This document shows positions 1-12,020 of a DNA stretch of 64,000 nucleotides, in pieces (within the stretch, counting starts at the first letter, position 1; the number at the start of each line of letters is the position of its first letter). Under the pieces are notes generated by a model. That model saw only the letters and a program-made list of their open reading frames with translations, searched no databases and was not told where the DNA came from. This DNA comes from Lingula anatina. Taxonomy: Eukaryota > Brachiopoda > Lingulata > Lingulida > Lingulidae. The position numbers and the translations under genes were made by a program. The stretch is taken from positions 25,371-89,370 of the forward strand of contig NW_019775690.1 in the NCBI RefSeq assembly GCF_001039355.2. The letters are read 5' to 3'.

Positions 1-250
1 CACAATGGAATGGACTTTTCCATATGCCTTTTCACAAAGAGAATAGCCTCGCCCAACTTGCTTCCCCTCAGATGAATGTCCTTGTCCCACCTGTCACCCC
101 TCGAGTGGAATGGACTCAACCTACCTGAAACCCCTCAATCAAAATGAACTGTTCCCACCTGACACCCCTCAAAGTGGAATGGACTCGCCCCACCTGACAC
201 CCCTCAAAGTGGAATGGACTCGCCCCACCTGACACCCCCTCAAAATGGAA
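1..250. repeat. Minisatellite, ~35-bp unit
   Basis: Degenerate tandem units of about 35 bp recur from the left edge. The core reads CACCTGACACCCCTCAAAGT followed by GGAATGGACTCGCC, and the last two or three units are almost identical. The array is cut by the window edge. A lone related unit lies in the opposite orientation at 2736-2766, so the interval may be an element with inverted subterminal repeats. Confidence 0.8.
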
Positions 251-3200
251 TCACATCAATCACATAACTATAATATATTTCAAAAGTTTTATTTTCTGTA
301 ATAGGAAATAACTTATTTGACAGAACAAATATGTCACGATAAACAAAATCCAAAGAGAAACATTTAAATACAAAAATATACAAATGCATTTAAATGGACA
401 TCGACTTCCACACACACTTTGTGCATGACCGTTACCTGAGAGAATGTAAATTTGCAATGATAGAATTACACATCACATATATGCCAAACATATTTTTTTT
501 TATTTTGTTCACTTTTATCACAACTTATCGAAGTTTTGAAGACAATGACATTATGAAAGATATATGTAACAAACTGGACAAGTCGAGTTACCTGCATACA
601 AAACGCCTCAAAATATATCCACAATAAGAAAATTAAATAACACATTGTGGAACAAGACATTAAAAAGTATTCCATTATCTTTTAACACTATTTTTGCTCT
701 AAAATTAAGCGCTTTCATAGTGTTATTCAGTATCACACAATTATTTTTTAAGGCCTATCCACGTTACAAGGAAGTAGAACAGGTTTTTTTAAAGAATTGG
801 ACTCACCATAGCCTGGATTTAATGGGTAGATTTTGAAAAAATTATTCCTCTCATTTGCCGAAACTTTAAACAACTAAATTTTTACATGCTAAAGGTACTG
901 GATTTTGAATAATGGCGTCTTTTTTTCTATCAGAAAATAATCTCTAAAAAATGGTGCACAAATAGACTGACGACTTTGAAAAGAACGTCTAAAACACCAT
1001 TCTAACCGTCTACGGTGTATAAACTAGATCCGAATACGTCAAAAATTGGCAGTTCCGCAATTTAATCAATTTCATATTTTGTGATAAATGCACCAAATCT
1101 TATTAATAGTGATATCACAATAAAGACTTGCATCGTTTTAAATTTCATTTTTACAATTCACAAACTTTTTAATGAGAAGGAGAAAAAGAAAAGATTTCTA
1201 AACGAGTATATTGTAGGTTTTGATACATCAACCTTACTTCTGTAAAGATCAAACTAAAAACACTTCCAAAAAGCGCATTTATTACGGCGAAATTGTCGTT
1301 CATAGGTGTCGGAGAACATAAGCAAACCGTAACAAATAACAGTCGACTTCTACAATAAACATTGTACATCAGTAAGTAATACGGTAGATTAAGTAAACAG
1401 TTGTATGTAAGTTTCAGCTAGCAATATGGTGAAAATGCATTTTTACCGTCAGGAATATAGGAAAACCACGAAATTTACATAATGGCAATTTATACACTGT
1501 GATAATTACACTAAACATTGTATCATCAAAATTGGATTTATATTACCTGGATTTCAAATAGAACCAGATACATCGGTGCTCGTCTCAATGTTTAATTTGA
1601 AACGGATCAAGATCGTTCCTAAGGATATTCTTTCATAATTTGAATACAATTAATTACTGGGTATGACTGGGAAAAAAAAACAACCGATTTTAGCGCACAT
1701 TTTCAATATTTAAAAAATTAAGAAATTAGGCTCAAATATTTTGAAAATCACAGTACAAGGATATATGATTTTCACCATATAGCATGTGTGTTTGGTGTAT
1801 ATCTGTGTCCGACTGACAAAATAAAACACGGACTGAAGGCTGGACAAGCTGCTATCGGTCGCATGTGCATTTGCATTCGGTAAAGGAGATGGCCGTTCTG
1901 AAATATAAAAATAACGGTAATAAAATAAATCAATATTCCAAATCCAATAACATTTGAACTAAGATAAAATGAACTGAAAATGGAAACGCTTCAGCTGATG
2001 TTGAAAAATTGCTTTGAGGTTGCCTGAATATCAAATTAAAAATATCGAATGAAAAGGGAATTCGATATTGCAAAATATAACGAATGTTGCACACTAGTTT
2101 CTATTACACTATAAGAATGACAGGGAAAATACGATCAAATATTATTGGAAAGTGTGCTCAAGGCTAAATTTAATGGATCTCTTTTACGGAGCGACAGAAA
2201 TTAAATTCTTTCCATTATATTACTGGAAGAAAATAGTTAACAAAAACTCGGAACCTATAAAAACCGTATAGATGTGAAGAATTTTTTATGTCGTCATGAA
2301 AACCTATCAAAATGTCCCCCGCTTGTCTGCTTCAGTTACAAACAAGAATATGTTTCTATGATAAATGAACTAGATTCTACTGTAACCACCCCTTTCCCAC
2401 TAATACACAACTAAAAATACTAAAACGTGTGGAAAATACTTTGTACACGAGACATGTACACGTACGATCAATGTTCTGGTGGTATTACAGTGAAAGTATC
2501 TGGGCACGATAAAAGGAATACCTAGACAAACTGTAGTTAAATACAATTGTTAATTAAATGTAGAAAAAAATGTTACTCACAAGTCATATTTGCTTCAAGT
2601 TTGAATAAAATATTCGGTCTTGGCACTACACCACACCTATCCTGCGTCCTCTTCTTACAGGGTCCAGCTGTCAAGTGACTATTCTGGAAGACAGCTCGCA
2701 CTGCGCTGAGCGACGCATTGTTATGTAAATCACAACAGGTGTGGCCCATTTTGATTGAGGGGTGGCTGTTGAAACAATTCTCAAGGGAGAGATAAACCTT
2801 TATTTTACAAATTACTAGAAAAGTAAAAAAAAAATCTAATAAGCTCTGCAGTGATACAGATTATTTAATCAATCATTCATAATATATGTATATGGAATCA
2901 TGCGTTGCAGAATGCACCAATACCTAACACTGTGCCCACTCAACACTGTCGGAAGGTTATTGGTTTAGACAGATAGTCCGCTCACCCGCCTTACCTATTG
3001 TGCTGTGGTTTGGCTCATTCTGTGTAGGGGGGTATACAGTATATGACGCATAGAGATCTTCCATGTATATAGTTCTACATATAAATAGATCGTAGGGTTT
3101 TCTGTTCGTAGTATACAATTTTTTAGCCTTTGAGCTGAAATCACAGAGTCATAATTTCAAAGGGTTCTATCAACTCGCTGACTAATTCAGAGTATCCTAC

Positions 3201-3309
3201 ATTGGGTTTTAGCGACTTAATCTACTTTTCCCAGACACAAAAAATAACGGTCGACCTGACCCCGCAGGATTCGAGGTTTTGTGCCATTTCTAATATAATA
3301 AGTTAGCTC
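251..3309. other. Non-coding stretch, no gene recognised
   Basis: AT-rich sequence with only short, low-complexity open frames. I see no convincing exon, splice-site pair or RNA gene. The only structured item is the solitary inverted minisatellite unit at 2736-2766. Confidence 0.6.
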
Positions 3310-3312
3310 TAA

Positions 3313-3569
3313 GGCTTCGTTCACATGCAATGTCTATTTTCTTAATTCTATTTTCTATTCGCGCTATCTTATGATCACTGTCTGTGCCCTGAATATCCCG
3401 CCGCGTAATTACTGGCAGCGCGAGCCAGTTACTTATAGTAACTTATAGTAACTGGCTCGCGCTGCCAGTAATTACGCCGCGGGATATTAAGGGCACAGAA
3501 CGTGATCATAAGACATGCCGCGAATAGAAAATAGAATTTAGAAAATAGACATTGCATGTGAACGAAGCC
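3313..3569. mobile_element. Foldback MITE, family A (Harbinger-like), 257 bp
   Basis: An almost complete inverted repeat. The left end GGCTTCGTTCACATGCAATG is mirrored at the right end, and the arms pair nearly to the centre, where a short TAACTTATAG-type repeat forms the loop. It is flanked by TAA at 3310-3312 and 3570-3572. A 3-bp TWA duplication is the hallmark of PIF/Harbinger elements. There is no coding capacity, so it would be non-autonomous. A second member lies at 31030-31253. Confidence 0.85.
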
Positions 3570-3591
3570 TAAAAGAATTATGGGTCATTTA

Positions 3592-3806
3592 GACCCCATT
3601 CCCACAGAATTTAGATCGATCTATCCTTGTGGGGAGTCTCACTAGATTACTGTCAGCTTAGCCAGCTTAAATGTCTGTCCCGCCTACTAAAAGCTGTAAG
3701 GGGGTAATTTACTACCATGCGCGCTCGGCTGACAGCAATTTAGCGTGAACCCCCAGGGGGTTCAGTCGATCTAGATGGATCGATCTAAATCTATGGGAAT
3801 GCACTC
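3592..3806 (+). mobile_element. MITE, family B (Harbinger-like), 215 bp
   Basis: Terminal inverted repeats are GACCCCATTCCCACAG at the left and the complement of CTATGGGAATGCACTC at the right. Subterminal inverted blocks contain AGATCGATCTA. The flanking TTA at 3589-3591 and 3807-3809 is a 3-bp TWA duplication. The same 215-bp element lies at 16294-16508, and a degenerate array in opposite orientation lies at 24307-25166. Non-coding. Confidence 0.85.
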
Positions 3807-3809
3807 TTA

Positions 3810-6800
3810 GACGGCTTTGGTTTTCAGGCATTTGAGAAGGAAATGTAGTAGCTCCGCAGGATATTTTGACAAGAAAACATTGGAACGTGCACAGAATATC
3901 TTTTACTAATTCTTCTCTTCTTTTTATGTCACTGTGAGAGCAATTTGGTTTTCATTAAAGTTACCCATATCTGCAATTTTCATCAGTGAAAAAGTCTACA
4001 TTGTACGACCAAATACCTCAAAATCGCACGCATGAGCCGGAGCAATACTGAGTTAAAATCATGCACTGCCATGTTTTGATCATTATATTTCCATTTTTGT
4101 GATGAGGGTATTAAAATCAAAATAAAATTTATTGGGTATAATTACAGAGAGTAAACACGGTATTATTGTATAGAATTGAATTTATCGGAGAACTAATGAG
4201 CTGTATATTGATGTTGGTTATATTTGAATCAGCTTTTTTTTAAAGACAACTTATCAATAGTAAATGCATGTATAATTGGTATCATATAGGCCTACATGTA
4301 GGCCTATATTAGCGGCTAGATGCGCGTCGCACAAAATGAAAAACAGGTACATTATACGATTTTATTTTGCATTTTAATACCTATACAAATATTCAATCAG
4401 TAGTCTGCTAGTTTTTATTAAAGAAAAAAATGTTGCTTGGTGGTCCGGATTCAGAATTGTTATTTACGATATTTGAAGTGCAGCATTACGGCACTTATTA
4501 GAGTAATACAAATGTAAGAAGTTCACATGACAAATAGAAATATACCTTTTAATAGACTGGATAAATTGTCTTATTCTCAGTGCAATATAAAAGGGAAATC
4601 TGATCGGAGAAAGACCAACAACATAGTAAATTTGCCGCGGTAGTATAGAAATGTAGACTATGTTTCATTTATGATTATGAAATAATTGTTTGTTCCTTAA
4701 CCGTTAAAATCAGTTTTCTTATTGCAAGTAATATTGTTGTTTTATTCATATATTTTTTAGGTATAAGTCGCCTGTGAATTTACGTAATTTCCAATCAAAT
4801 ATTGACAACAAGGCTAAAATGTCCATTTTTCGCTGACTTAAATAGCGCCCTCTATCAACGTCACGGCTCATTGGTTTTATAGGACGACCACACTGAAATA
4901 AACCGTCTATCATAACCCAGTATCAAACCGAGTAGGCCTATAGATTGCCTAGGAAATAAAAGTCACTTTATGAGCCTCTTTTCAGTATCAGCGTCTAGTC
5001 TAGATCGACTTCACCAGCAGTAGTCTGCAACTATACACGCAGGTCAAGGTCATGAAATCTTGATTTCTGACCACTACACACCCCATCCTTACCGCAGCAA
5101 TGGCCAAGTATGGATTGGCAAATATGATATAGCGTGATTACGAACGTGATAGACCTTACAAATCACGATGTCCTCGAAATGTTGAAAACCTTCAAAAAAA
5201 TTTGGGGAGGAGATATCCTTTCTTTTTCATGAGGGAGGGGGGGGGGGCAAGATTAATCACAGGAAAAGAAAAGCAGATAAATCGATTTTTCAGATGTGTC
5301 AAAGTATATTTGATTCTTACAAATATCCGTTCCAAATGCTACCAAGCCATCATTTGAACATATTTTCACTTATTCATATAAGCGCAGTATAATAGTTAAC
5401 GGTAAATGTGACATTTTTAATTTCCTCTCTCCAGTTTCAAATTCATTCACCTAATAAAACGGATCAAACTTGCATTTCGGAATTTGTTGGCTACAGGTAA
5501 AAAAACGCTTTCTATTACAGAACTGGCACGTTCCTGTAACACAACCTCGCCATTCTCGGAGGGAAAATAGCCGCGGAAATAAGTTGGGTTATCGCGGAAA
5601 TTACTTCAATTATCGCGGAAATAACTTCGATAAGAGTAAATTTCGACAGACATATGCAAGGTTATCTGTATAAACGGTCCTATGTAAAATTTCACTAATT
5701 AGGTTGAAAACCTTAAGTAGAAGAGAAAACATGCAGGTTGACGTTTAGAAAAATTAGGAGTTTAGGTGTTACAAGCATACCTTTGCACTTGAAAACACAG
5801 TGCAATAAGTTAATGTGTTATAGCAGACAGTATTTCAGATACTACCGGTCAATAGGCCTTGGCAAATGGTGATCGAAAACATTGCTGAAGTTTTTCCTGC
5901 AATAACATTAACTGCCGCTTTTACCAGGACGTTCACATTAATCATTTTGGCAGACTAATAATAATTTACACCAAACAACTTTATCCCATCAGACAAATTA
6001 TTATTGTGAGATGAAAGGACATACAGATAACTACTGCTATAATTTTAGGGCATTAGATGTCCTGTTTAGGTTTTTTTATGGCGCCTTCCTAATAAGTTTA
6101 TTAAGTAGGGTTGTCGTATCATCAGCACGCAAAATAAAGTTGTTTTTATCTGACACGAGCGCTTGTATATGAGAACCAGTTGTTACACTACTAGGGTTTA
6201 AAATTACACACGTCTTCATCGCAGACGTTATTTCATCTGAGGGTTGATTGCAGTTTTGACAAGAATCTTGGTCTTGCGCCGCACCTGCCTTTGGTAATTG
6301 GTAAAAGATTTCTCGCTGGCGATCAGAAATTTCAGAAACGTCTACACTTTTGAAAGCGAGAAAGGTGAATATCAAGAGTTACCGGATATCTTTTTGTAAA
6401 GATGTGAGAGATAGGCGGGGGAGCTCGCATCAAACTAGATATTTTATATGAAGCTCCAAATTTCACACCCGAAGCTGCATGTCTAGTTATTCCGGTTCGG
6501 TTAAATAGGCTATCCTATCTGTTACTAGCAGGCGGTGGAAACATTTCCGTTCTTCATATTTAACACCACGCCGTTGCTACACCAGGTTGTAGAAAAGGTA
6601 AGTTATTGACGTTTAGTTAAAGTACTGTTTTTTTTTCACGTTTAATGTTGTCGATTTTTCTTATGAAGCGCTGTCAGTCTCTGTAAACGTTTTCTATGAA
6701 TATCTCATAGTATAGCCTAAAAACTTTTTCAAAATTCCTATTAGGATTGCACTTTACAGTGGATCTTGTGACCAAATAAGCCTACAAAGTTGTTACACTA

Positions 6801-6918
6801 GGGTTTAGAAATACACATGTATGAATACAAAGGATAAACTTTTTTTCAACTTTGTGTTTTAGTGCAACTTGCATGAACCAGAGGTTTCGAGTTATCTTTA
6901 CGTACACCAAGACCCAAA
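3810..6918. other. Non-coding stretch upstream of the GPCR
   Basis: No gene recognised. It contains a perfect 26-bp palindrome at 4284-4309 built on TAGGCCTACATGTAGGCCTA, a G-run near 5237, and a small tandem repeat (see 5566-5640). A phrase near 6181 (GTTACACTACTAGGGTTT) recurs in degenerate form near 6793. The GPCR promoter and 5' leader should lie in the last kilobase, but I see no decisive TATA or initiator motif. Confidence 0.5.
5566..5640. repeat. Short tandem repeat, ~25-bp unit
   Basis: About three units carry the core CGCGGAAATTACTTCAATTA (variants with AATAAGTTGGG and AATAACTTCG). They keep one frame open by chance. Non-coding repeat. Confidence 0.6.
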
Positions 6919-7977
6919 ATGAACAACTCGTCGCTTTTTCTGTGTAGGAACGCAACAGTCATATCAGAGAGGAAACTAGCCACCATGTTTTATATTCACG
7001 CCGTTCTTGCATTCGGGTTTATCATTTTTGGACTGTGTGGGAATCTACTGGCTTTCATCGTCTTGTGGCGCGAAAAACAGAAAACAACCACGTCGCTGAC
7101 ACTGCGCGCTCTGGCAGTATCAGACTCTATCTATCTGGTGTGTAGTCTGATATTTCTGAGTCTGCCGTCAATGGAAAAATACAATGGTCAAGTTGGGGAT
7201 AGTTTTTTAACTGACACATACCCACAACTGATGCCCTTTGTCAAACCTATGCTTTACATCTCCCAACAAATTAGCAGCTGGTTGGTCGTGCTAGTGACTC
7301 TGGACCGCTTTATAGTGGTTTGCTATCCTCTTAAATCTTTCACCTATTGCACGCTCAACAGGGCAAAGAAGCATATTGCGGCAGTGTACATTGTCTCCGT
7401 TTTTTACAATATTCCCCGGTTTTTTGAACTGGACATCAAGCAGTGCTACAACATTAAACTTGACAAATTTGTGCACGAAGTGCACAATTATCCATGGTCA
7501 TATTCAACAGCGTACTGGATAATTTATCAGATTGTTCTTTACTTTCTCACAATGTACATCGTCCCGATGGTAATTCTGGGCTTTGTGAACACAAAATTGA
7601 TCATCAGCCTCCGTGCCGCGAATCGCCAGCGCGCCCAAATCACGGGGAAGGAGCACGACGACAATATAAGTATCATGCTTGTGGTTGTTGTGTTCGTCTT
7701 CATCGCCTGTCAGACGCCGGATTTTCTTCTGCAGATATTTTACTTCATGACTGTGGTTCTCAGCGATGCGGCATTTGTCTACGAATTTAATTTCTTTGTG
7801 TATTATTTGATAACCGCCTTTCTATTAGTTTTTAATTGTTCCATCAACTTCATTATCTACTGTATCTGTGGAAAGAAGTTCAGAAAAATGATGTTTGAGA
7901 CTATTCAGTGTCAAAGACAGGGGCATGGTAACAAAAGCGAGTCTAGCCACTCTCACATGCGCGACTCTAAATGCTAA
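6919..7977 (+). CDS. Rhodopsin-class peptide-type G-protein-coupled receptor
   Basis: Intronless 352-residue frame that starts at ATG in an AAAATGA context. Seven hydrophobic segments fit class A. TM1 carries the GN signature (residues 41-42), TM2 the LAVSD motif (65-69), and the TM3 end reads DRF (129-131) in place of DRY. TM6 has CQTPDF (264-269), and TM7 has a degenerate NPxxY, N-F-I-I-Y (310-314). The N-terminus has two potential N-glycosylation sites. The usual TM3 cysteine of the extracellular disulfide appears to be missing, although C176 is present in loop 2. The overall style resembles FMRFamide-receptor-like and orphan invertebrate peptide receptors; the ligand is not deducible. It would act at the plasma membrane. 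Its last ~37 codons were copied into the duplication at 16183. Confidence 0.9.
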   Translation: MNNSSLFLCRNATVISERKLATMFYIHAVLAFGFIIFGLCGNLLAFIVLWREKQKTTTSLTLRALAVSDSIYLVCSLIFLSLPSMEKYNGQVGDSFLTDTYPQLMPFVKPMLYISQQISSWLVVLVTLDRFIVVCYPLKSFTYCTLNRAKKHIAAVYIVSVFYNIPRFFELDIKQCYNIKLDKFVHEVHNYPWSYSTAYWIIYQIVLYFLTMYIVPMVILGFVNTKLIISLRAANRQRAQITGKEHDDNISIMLVVVVFVFIACQTPDFLLQIFYFMTVVLSDAAFVYEFNFFVYYLITAFLLVFNCSINFIIYCICGKKFRKMMFETIQCQRQGHGNKSESSHSHMRDSKC

Positions 7978-8196
7978 TCTTTACTGGAAGATAATCCCCA
8001 AATGATTGGGGCAGAATACGGTTTGCTGAATTTAAAGAGTTGAGAAACGCCTGTATAAGACCAAATAGGCACAATACCTTGCATTACCTTGTCTCTTGCT
8101 TACGATGTAGGGACGAAGCACGTGCTACCCCTTTTTGGTACTGATGGCCAAAAATCAGGGTTCTGGCTCATCGCATAATAAGGATATTGAGGGAGC

Positions 8197-8440
8197 CTAG
8201 ATTACATTTGAAATGCGATGCACGTACGGTGCACGTATACTGCCCGTAATACCCTTTTCCATCTGTTTCGTACGGCGTCTGAGCGGAGGTAGACGGTGGC
8301 CGTGCGAAATCGCACGGAATCGTACTGATTTAAGGCCATGTAATGTAGACATACTCGGCGTAGCCCGTAGCTCCTTACGATTTCAAAAAAAAAAAAAATC
8401 ATATGGACAATTTCATCCCACGGCGTAATGTAATCTGGGC
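8197..8440. mobile_element. Insertion of ~240 bp specific to duplication unit 1
   Basis: The paralogous unit reads straight through this point (GGGAGCATAAGTCG near 16700), so this block was inserted in unit 1 or lost from unit 2. Its ends share the inverted 10-mer AGATTACATT / AATGTAATCT. The interior is relatively GC-rich (CGTACGG, CGGCGTCTGAGCGG) with an A-run at 8385-8398. It looks like a small non-autonomous transposon of unknown family. The target duplication is unclear (perhaps CTA/TTA). Confidence 0.6.
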
Positions 8441-9812
8441 TTAAGTCGGTTGGAATCTTCCAATGTTTTCATTATTTAGTGTTATAAATAGAATGGTTTA
8501 TAGCTATCGTGTAATCTTATGGGTTTAATAATGTAATTGAAACTTATTGGTTGTCAAACTGCACTTTCATTTAATGAACTATTTGCTTAAATAAATGATC
8601 ATATAATGAAGGCATTCCAGTAACATGTAAAGCACCTGGAAGCGTTCATGCATTGAAAGATTGCTAAAAAAAAAGCTCTAGCCAGCTATACCCAGTCTGA
8701 TATACGGATATTCACTAACGTCATTAAAAGTATTTACGTAAAGTTTTGGGTTTAAATCAGAAGTGAGTGATTAAATGGTCCAGATGAATGCTAAGACGCT
8801 CCTCTCACACAACCAAACCTGCCGTGATAGTCTCGTCTCTGAAGGTTAACAGAGTTACCAAACTTCAGAAATTTGGAAGGATATAAATATTATAAAAGTC
8901 AGAGCAATATATGAGATAAAAGAATGAGAGCAGCATACAATGGCACAAAAGAAGATCGAAAATTAGTTTTCAGTGAGATTGTAGGTTTAGTTTCAAAGCG
9001 CTTCATTTCGGCATTGGTTTTTTTTAGCTACGATTTTCTATGAGACGTTACTAAAACTATTGACCCAAGCTGTAATGAAGACAATGCAAAGAAATATAAT
9101 TTACAATTTTAGAGTTACTGTATTTTAATTTTAAAAAATCTAATGTTTTACATATAGTATTGGAATGCAGGTAAAACAGGAGTCCAGATAAGACAGTCAT
9201 ACTGAAAAAAAAAGAGTTCCTCGAAATTCTGGTAATTCCCCTGCTGAGATTTCTAAAGAATCTTTTTCGGTTACATAACCATCTATTTTACCTAGACCAT
9301 ATTCAAACATAACTTAATCAACTGCAAATTCATGGAAGTTATGCTGTCTAGTTCTGTGTGGGCCTATACATATAATCAAGACCCATTACCATACGGATAA
9401 CGGGGGATGGTCCTTTCATTTGTAACGTGTCATGTATGGAGGCATTTCAAAGTAACATTTGAGCGTGTAAGTCTTCTTTAATTAAAAGAGGATTATTTTT
9501 ATGTGTCTGCACCTAAATTACGCGCACAAGGGCTTCTCTGAATCATTTTATAAATCGTGCGCTATACCTGAAGATCAGAAAAATATCATACCTTTCAAAG
9601 TTAGTCCTATAAGGATGTATGATATATTCAAAACGGATGACAAAAATACATTAAATCACATTTGTTAATCGGCAAATTCTTTATTCTTTTTAAAAATGCT
9701 CTGTATATTCTTGATAAAAACAACATAAACTATTATTTATTTCTGATAAAAGAAACGATAATGAATTATCTTTATTGGTATACTTTTACTGAACTCAGAT
9801 GCACTTCTGTCA

Positions 9813-12020
9813 TTATACATGGTTTCTTACGAATTCTAAGTTACGGTAATAATCTGAATTTAAAGGCAATGCATCTTCTACTCTTGTTTTATTGAAATAC
9901 ATTTCCTCCATGCAGTCGTACGTTAGATATTCAAAAGTAAGATGGAACTTGTTCACAAATAATTCTTTCCTATCAATCAAACTTGGTAGATCTGATATCC
10001 CAAACACGCAAACACGTCTCACTTTCTTACCCCAGCATTTCGCTTTACCTTGTACCCATACTACGTAACGAGTCAGGTATGGTTTTTTGTCTGGATCTCC
10101 TGTAGAAAGAGAGAAACAATGTATGTGCAAGATAAGCCCGTCATTAATTGTAGAAATGTCATGTGGGGTGTATTGTATTGTACATAGTCTAACTGAAAAT
10201 GTAGGATCGGAAAAATCCTCATTTCACTGGGATATGATGACAACTTTTGTAACTTTAGTGGTGGGATTTCAAGACAAATTCATCACATCTGAATGGTTTT
10301 GATAGACGTATGAATCATGGTCACACGTCTACTGTTACATTTTTCTACTCGTAAATATAAACGGGTTTATGTTTGTATTTATCTTGTCTTTACATACGTA
10401 CAGAAACGACCATTCCTGGTACTTCCTTCGATTACTGGACTTGAGATATCAATGTCTAAACAGTAAAACATATCCACATGCACTTCAAATCATCTGACAA
10501 TCTTCATGAACCAATTACAAAAGAACTTTGAAATAAAAAATCTACAACTATACCTATGTGTGCCCCTGGAACTCCCAGCTGTGGGTTGTTATTAAGAGAA
10601 ACAAAGTATGTTTCATCAGGGTGCAGAGTATCATTCACCCAGCCCAAAAACAGGTGTGCCGTCTCATTGTGTATCACGTAATCCACGAATTCTCTTGTCG
10701 CCGTGATTTTCACCTGCCCCTTATGAATACGAATACCCGCTGGCGGAGGAGACTTCGTGATAAATGTTCTCTTGTTTCCTATATAAACATAGCCTGTTCG
10801 TTTTTTGATAGTACTTAACTGCCTGAAACAAAAAAGCACGGATAATGTTAATAAACCACTCTTTTTTTTCTTTCTTTTTTTTTTTTAATTTTAGGGAATG
10901 TGAAATCGGGAATTATTCGCATCATATCTACGCGAGAACTCATTTTTGTGTAAAATATGGCTTTCCTTGTCATGTGTATGACAGGAAATTTTGGTAACAA
11001 TCTTACCAAATTGTGCTTTACATGATCAATACAAAAAGTCATGAACTTTTCTTAATATAGGAAAGCATAAACCATCTACTTGGGGTTGAAATAGCACACA
11101 CGTTATAGGGTTCGTTCTCAATTAAACTATCGTTCTACGTAGATCGATCCAACCCCGTAAAGACAACATGGATGTGAATCATGTTGAAAAAATGCTGCCC
11201 ACCAGAATAAATGTTCATGGAATTTTCAGAGTAATTGCACTTACCTTTTAATGGAACCCGCGATATCATTGGCTCCATTGAAAATCTGAAGAATTTTCAC
11301 TAACTCTTTATTAGTCTTCAACGGGAATTCCTGACCCGTTAAATTTATAAAATATTTCCACTTTTGGTATTTCAGAAGTTCTCGCATACAGAGAATCTCG
11401 GGTTCTAAAACACTTATTTGTCCCCACACAACATCAATACGTACTGAGGGAATAATAACGTTTTTAAAACATCCTGCAATTGCTGTAATTGCTTCCATAA
11501 AATCGCTAGGCGACTTTTTATCCACGTGAACGCAATAGTAATTCTGAGGCCTGTATATTGCACGTAACAATCTCTCCACTTGTTCTACATCCTTATAAAC
11601 CACCAAACTAAATGCAATAGGGAAGTTAGTTTCTTCTTGGGAAACCGAAGTTATGTAGCCTCGTCTGTGTATGAAGTCAGAGCAGTTTCGTGTCAAGCGC
11701 TTATACTGTTCGGGGTTTACGGGAACTTTTGGATGATTCTCCATAAATTTTTTCGCTTGAACTGCAGCACTCCTGTCCCCTTCAAATAGTGCCTTGCACT
11801 GCCTGAACGCAGCTCGTGGTTGTTCACCAACTGGTTGAAGCTCTGATTCATATCCCCTTTGTCGTCTGCCTTGTAAATGAGTGAGACTTTGGGAACGTTC
11901 GGCAAAATTTGTAGAAAATTCAGTCGGTTTTTTAGAGAGAACTCGAACTTCTATTGTATATATCACTACCACTACTCCAATAAGAACGAAGACCACACGT
12001 TGTTTCTTTGCACGGAGCAT
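9813..12020 (-). CDS. Beta-1,6-N-acetylglucosaminyltransferase (GCNT family), copy 1
   Basis: Three coding exons by hand: 12020-11245, 10822-10554 and 10099-9813. All junctions are GT-AG and the frame closes at 443 residues. It is a type II Golgi membrane protein: short cytosolic MLRAKK end, anchor at about residues 8-28, a stem, then the GT14 domain from about residue 75 (CKALFEGD). Family hallmarks are VHVDKKSP, the QEFPLKTNKELVKIL block (about 240-254), the PDET motif with E329 as likely catalytic base, and the C-terminal FANKF-like block (here FVNKFHLTF). Enzymes of this family add GlcNAc in beta-1,6 linkage to make branched mucin O-glycans or poly-lactosamine branches. The exact acceptor cannot be told from sequence. 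About 92-93% identical to copy 2. Confidence 0.93.

Noticed and set aside
6076-6375. 99-residue minus-strand open frame upstream of the GPCR
   Set aside because: No recognisable family or splice partners, and part of it (GTTACACTACTAGGGTTT) recurs as a non-coding repeat near 6793.
8213-8428. Open frames on both strands in 8202-8428
   Set aside because: They lie wholly within the GC-rich insertion specific to duplication unit 1 and have no counterpart in unit 2.
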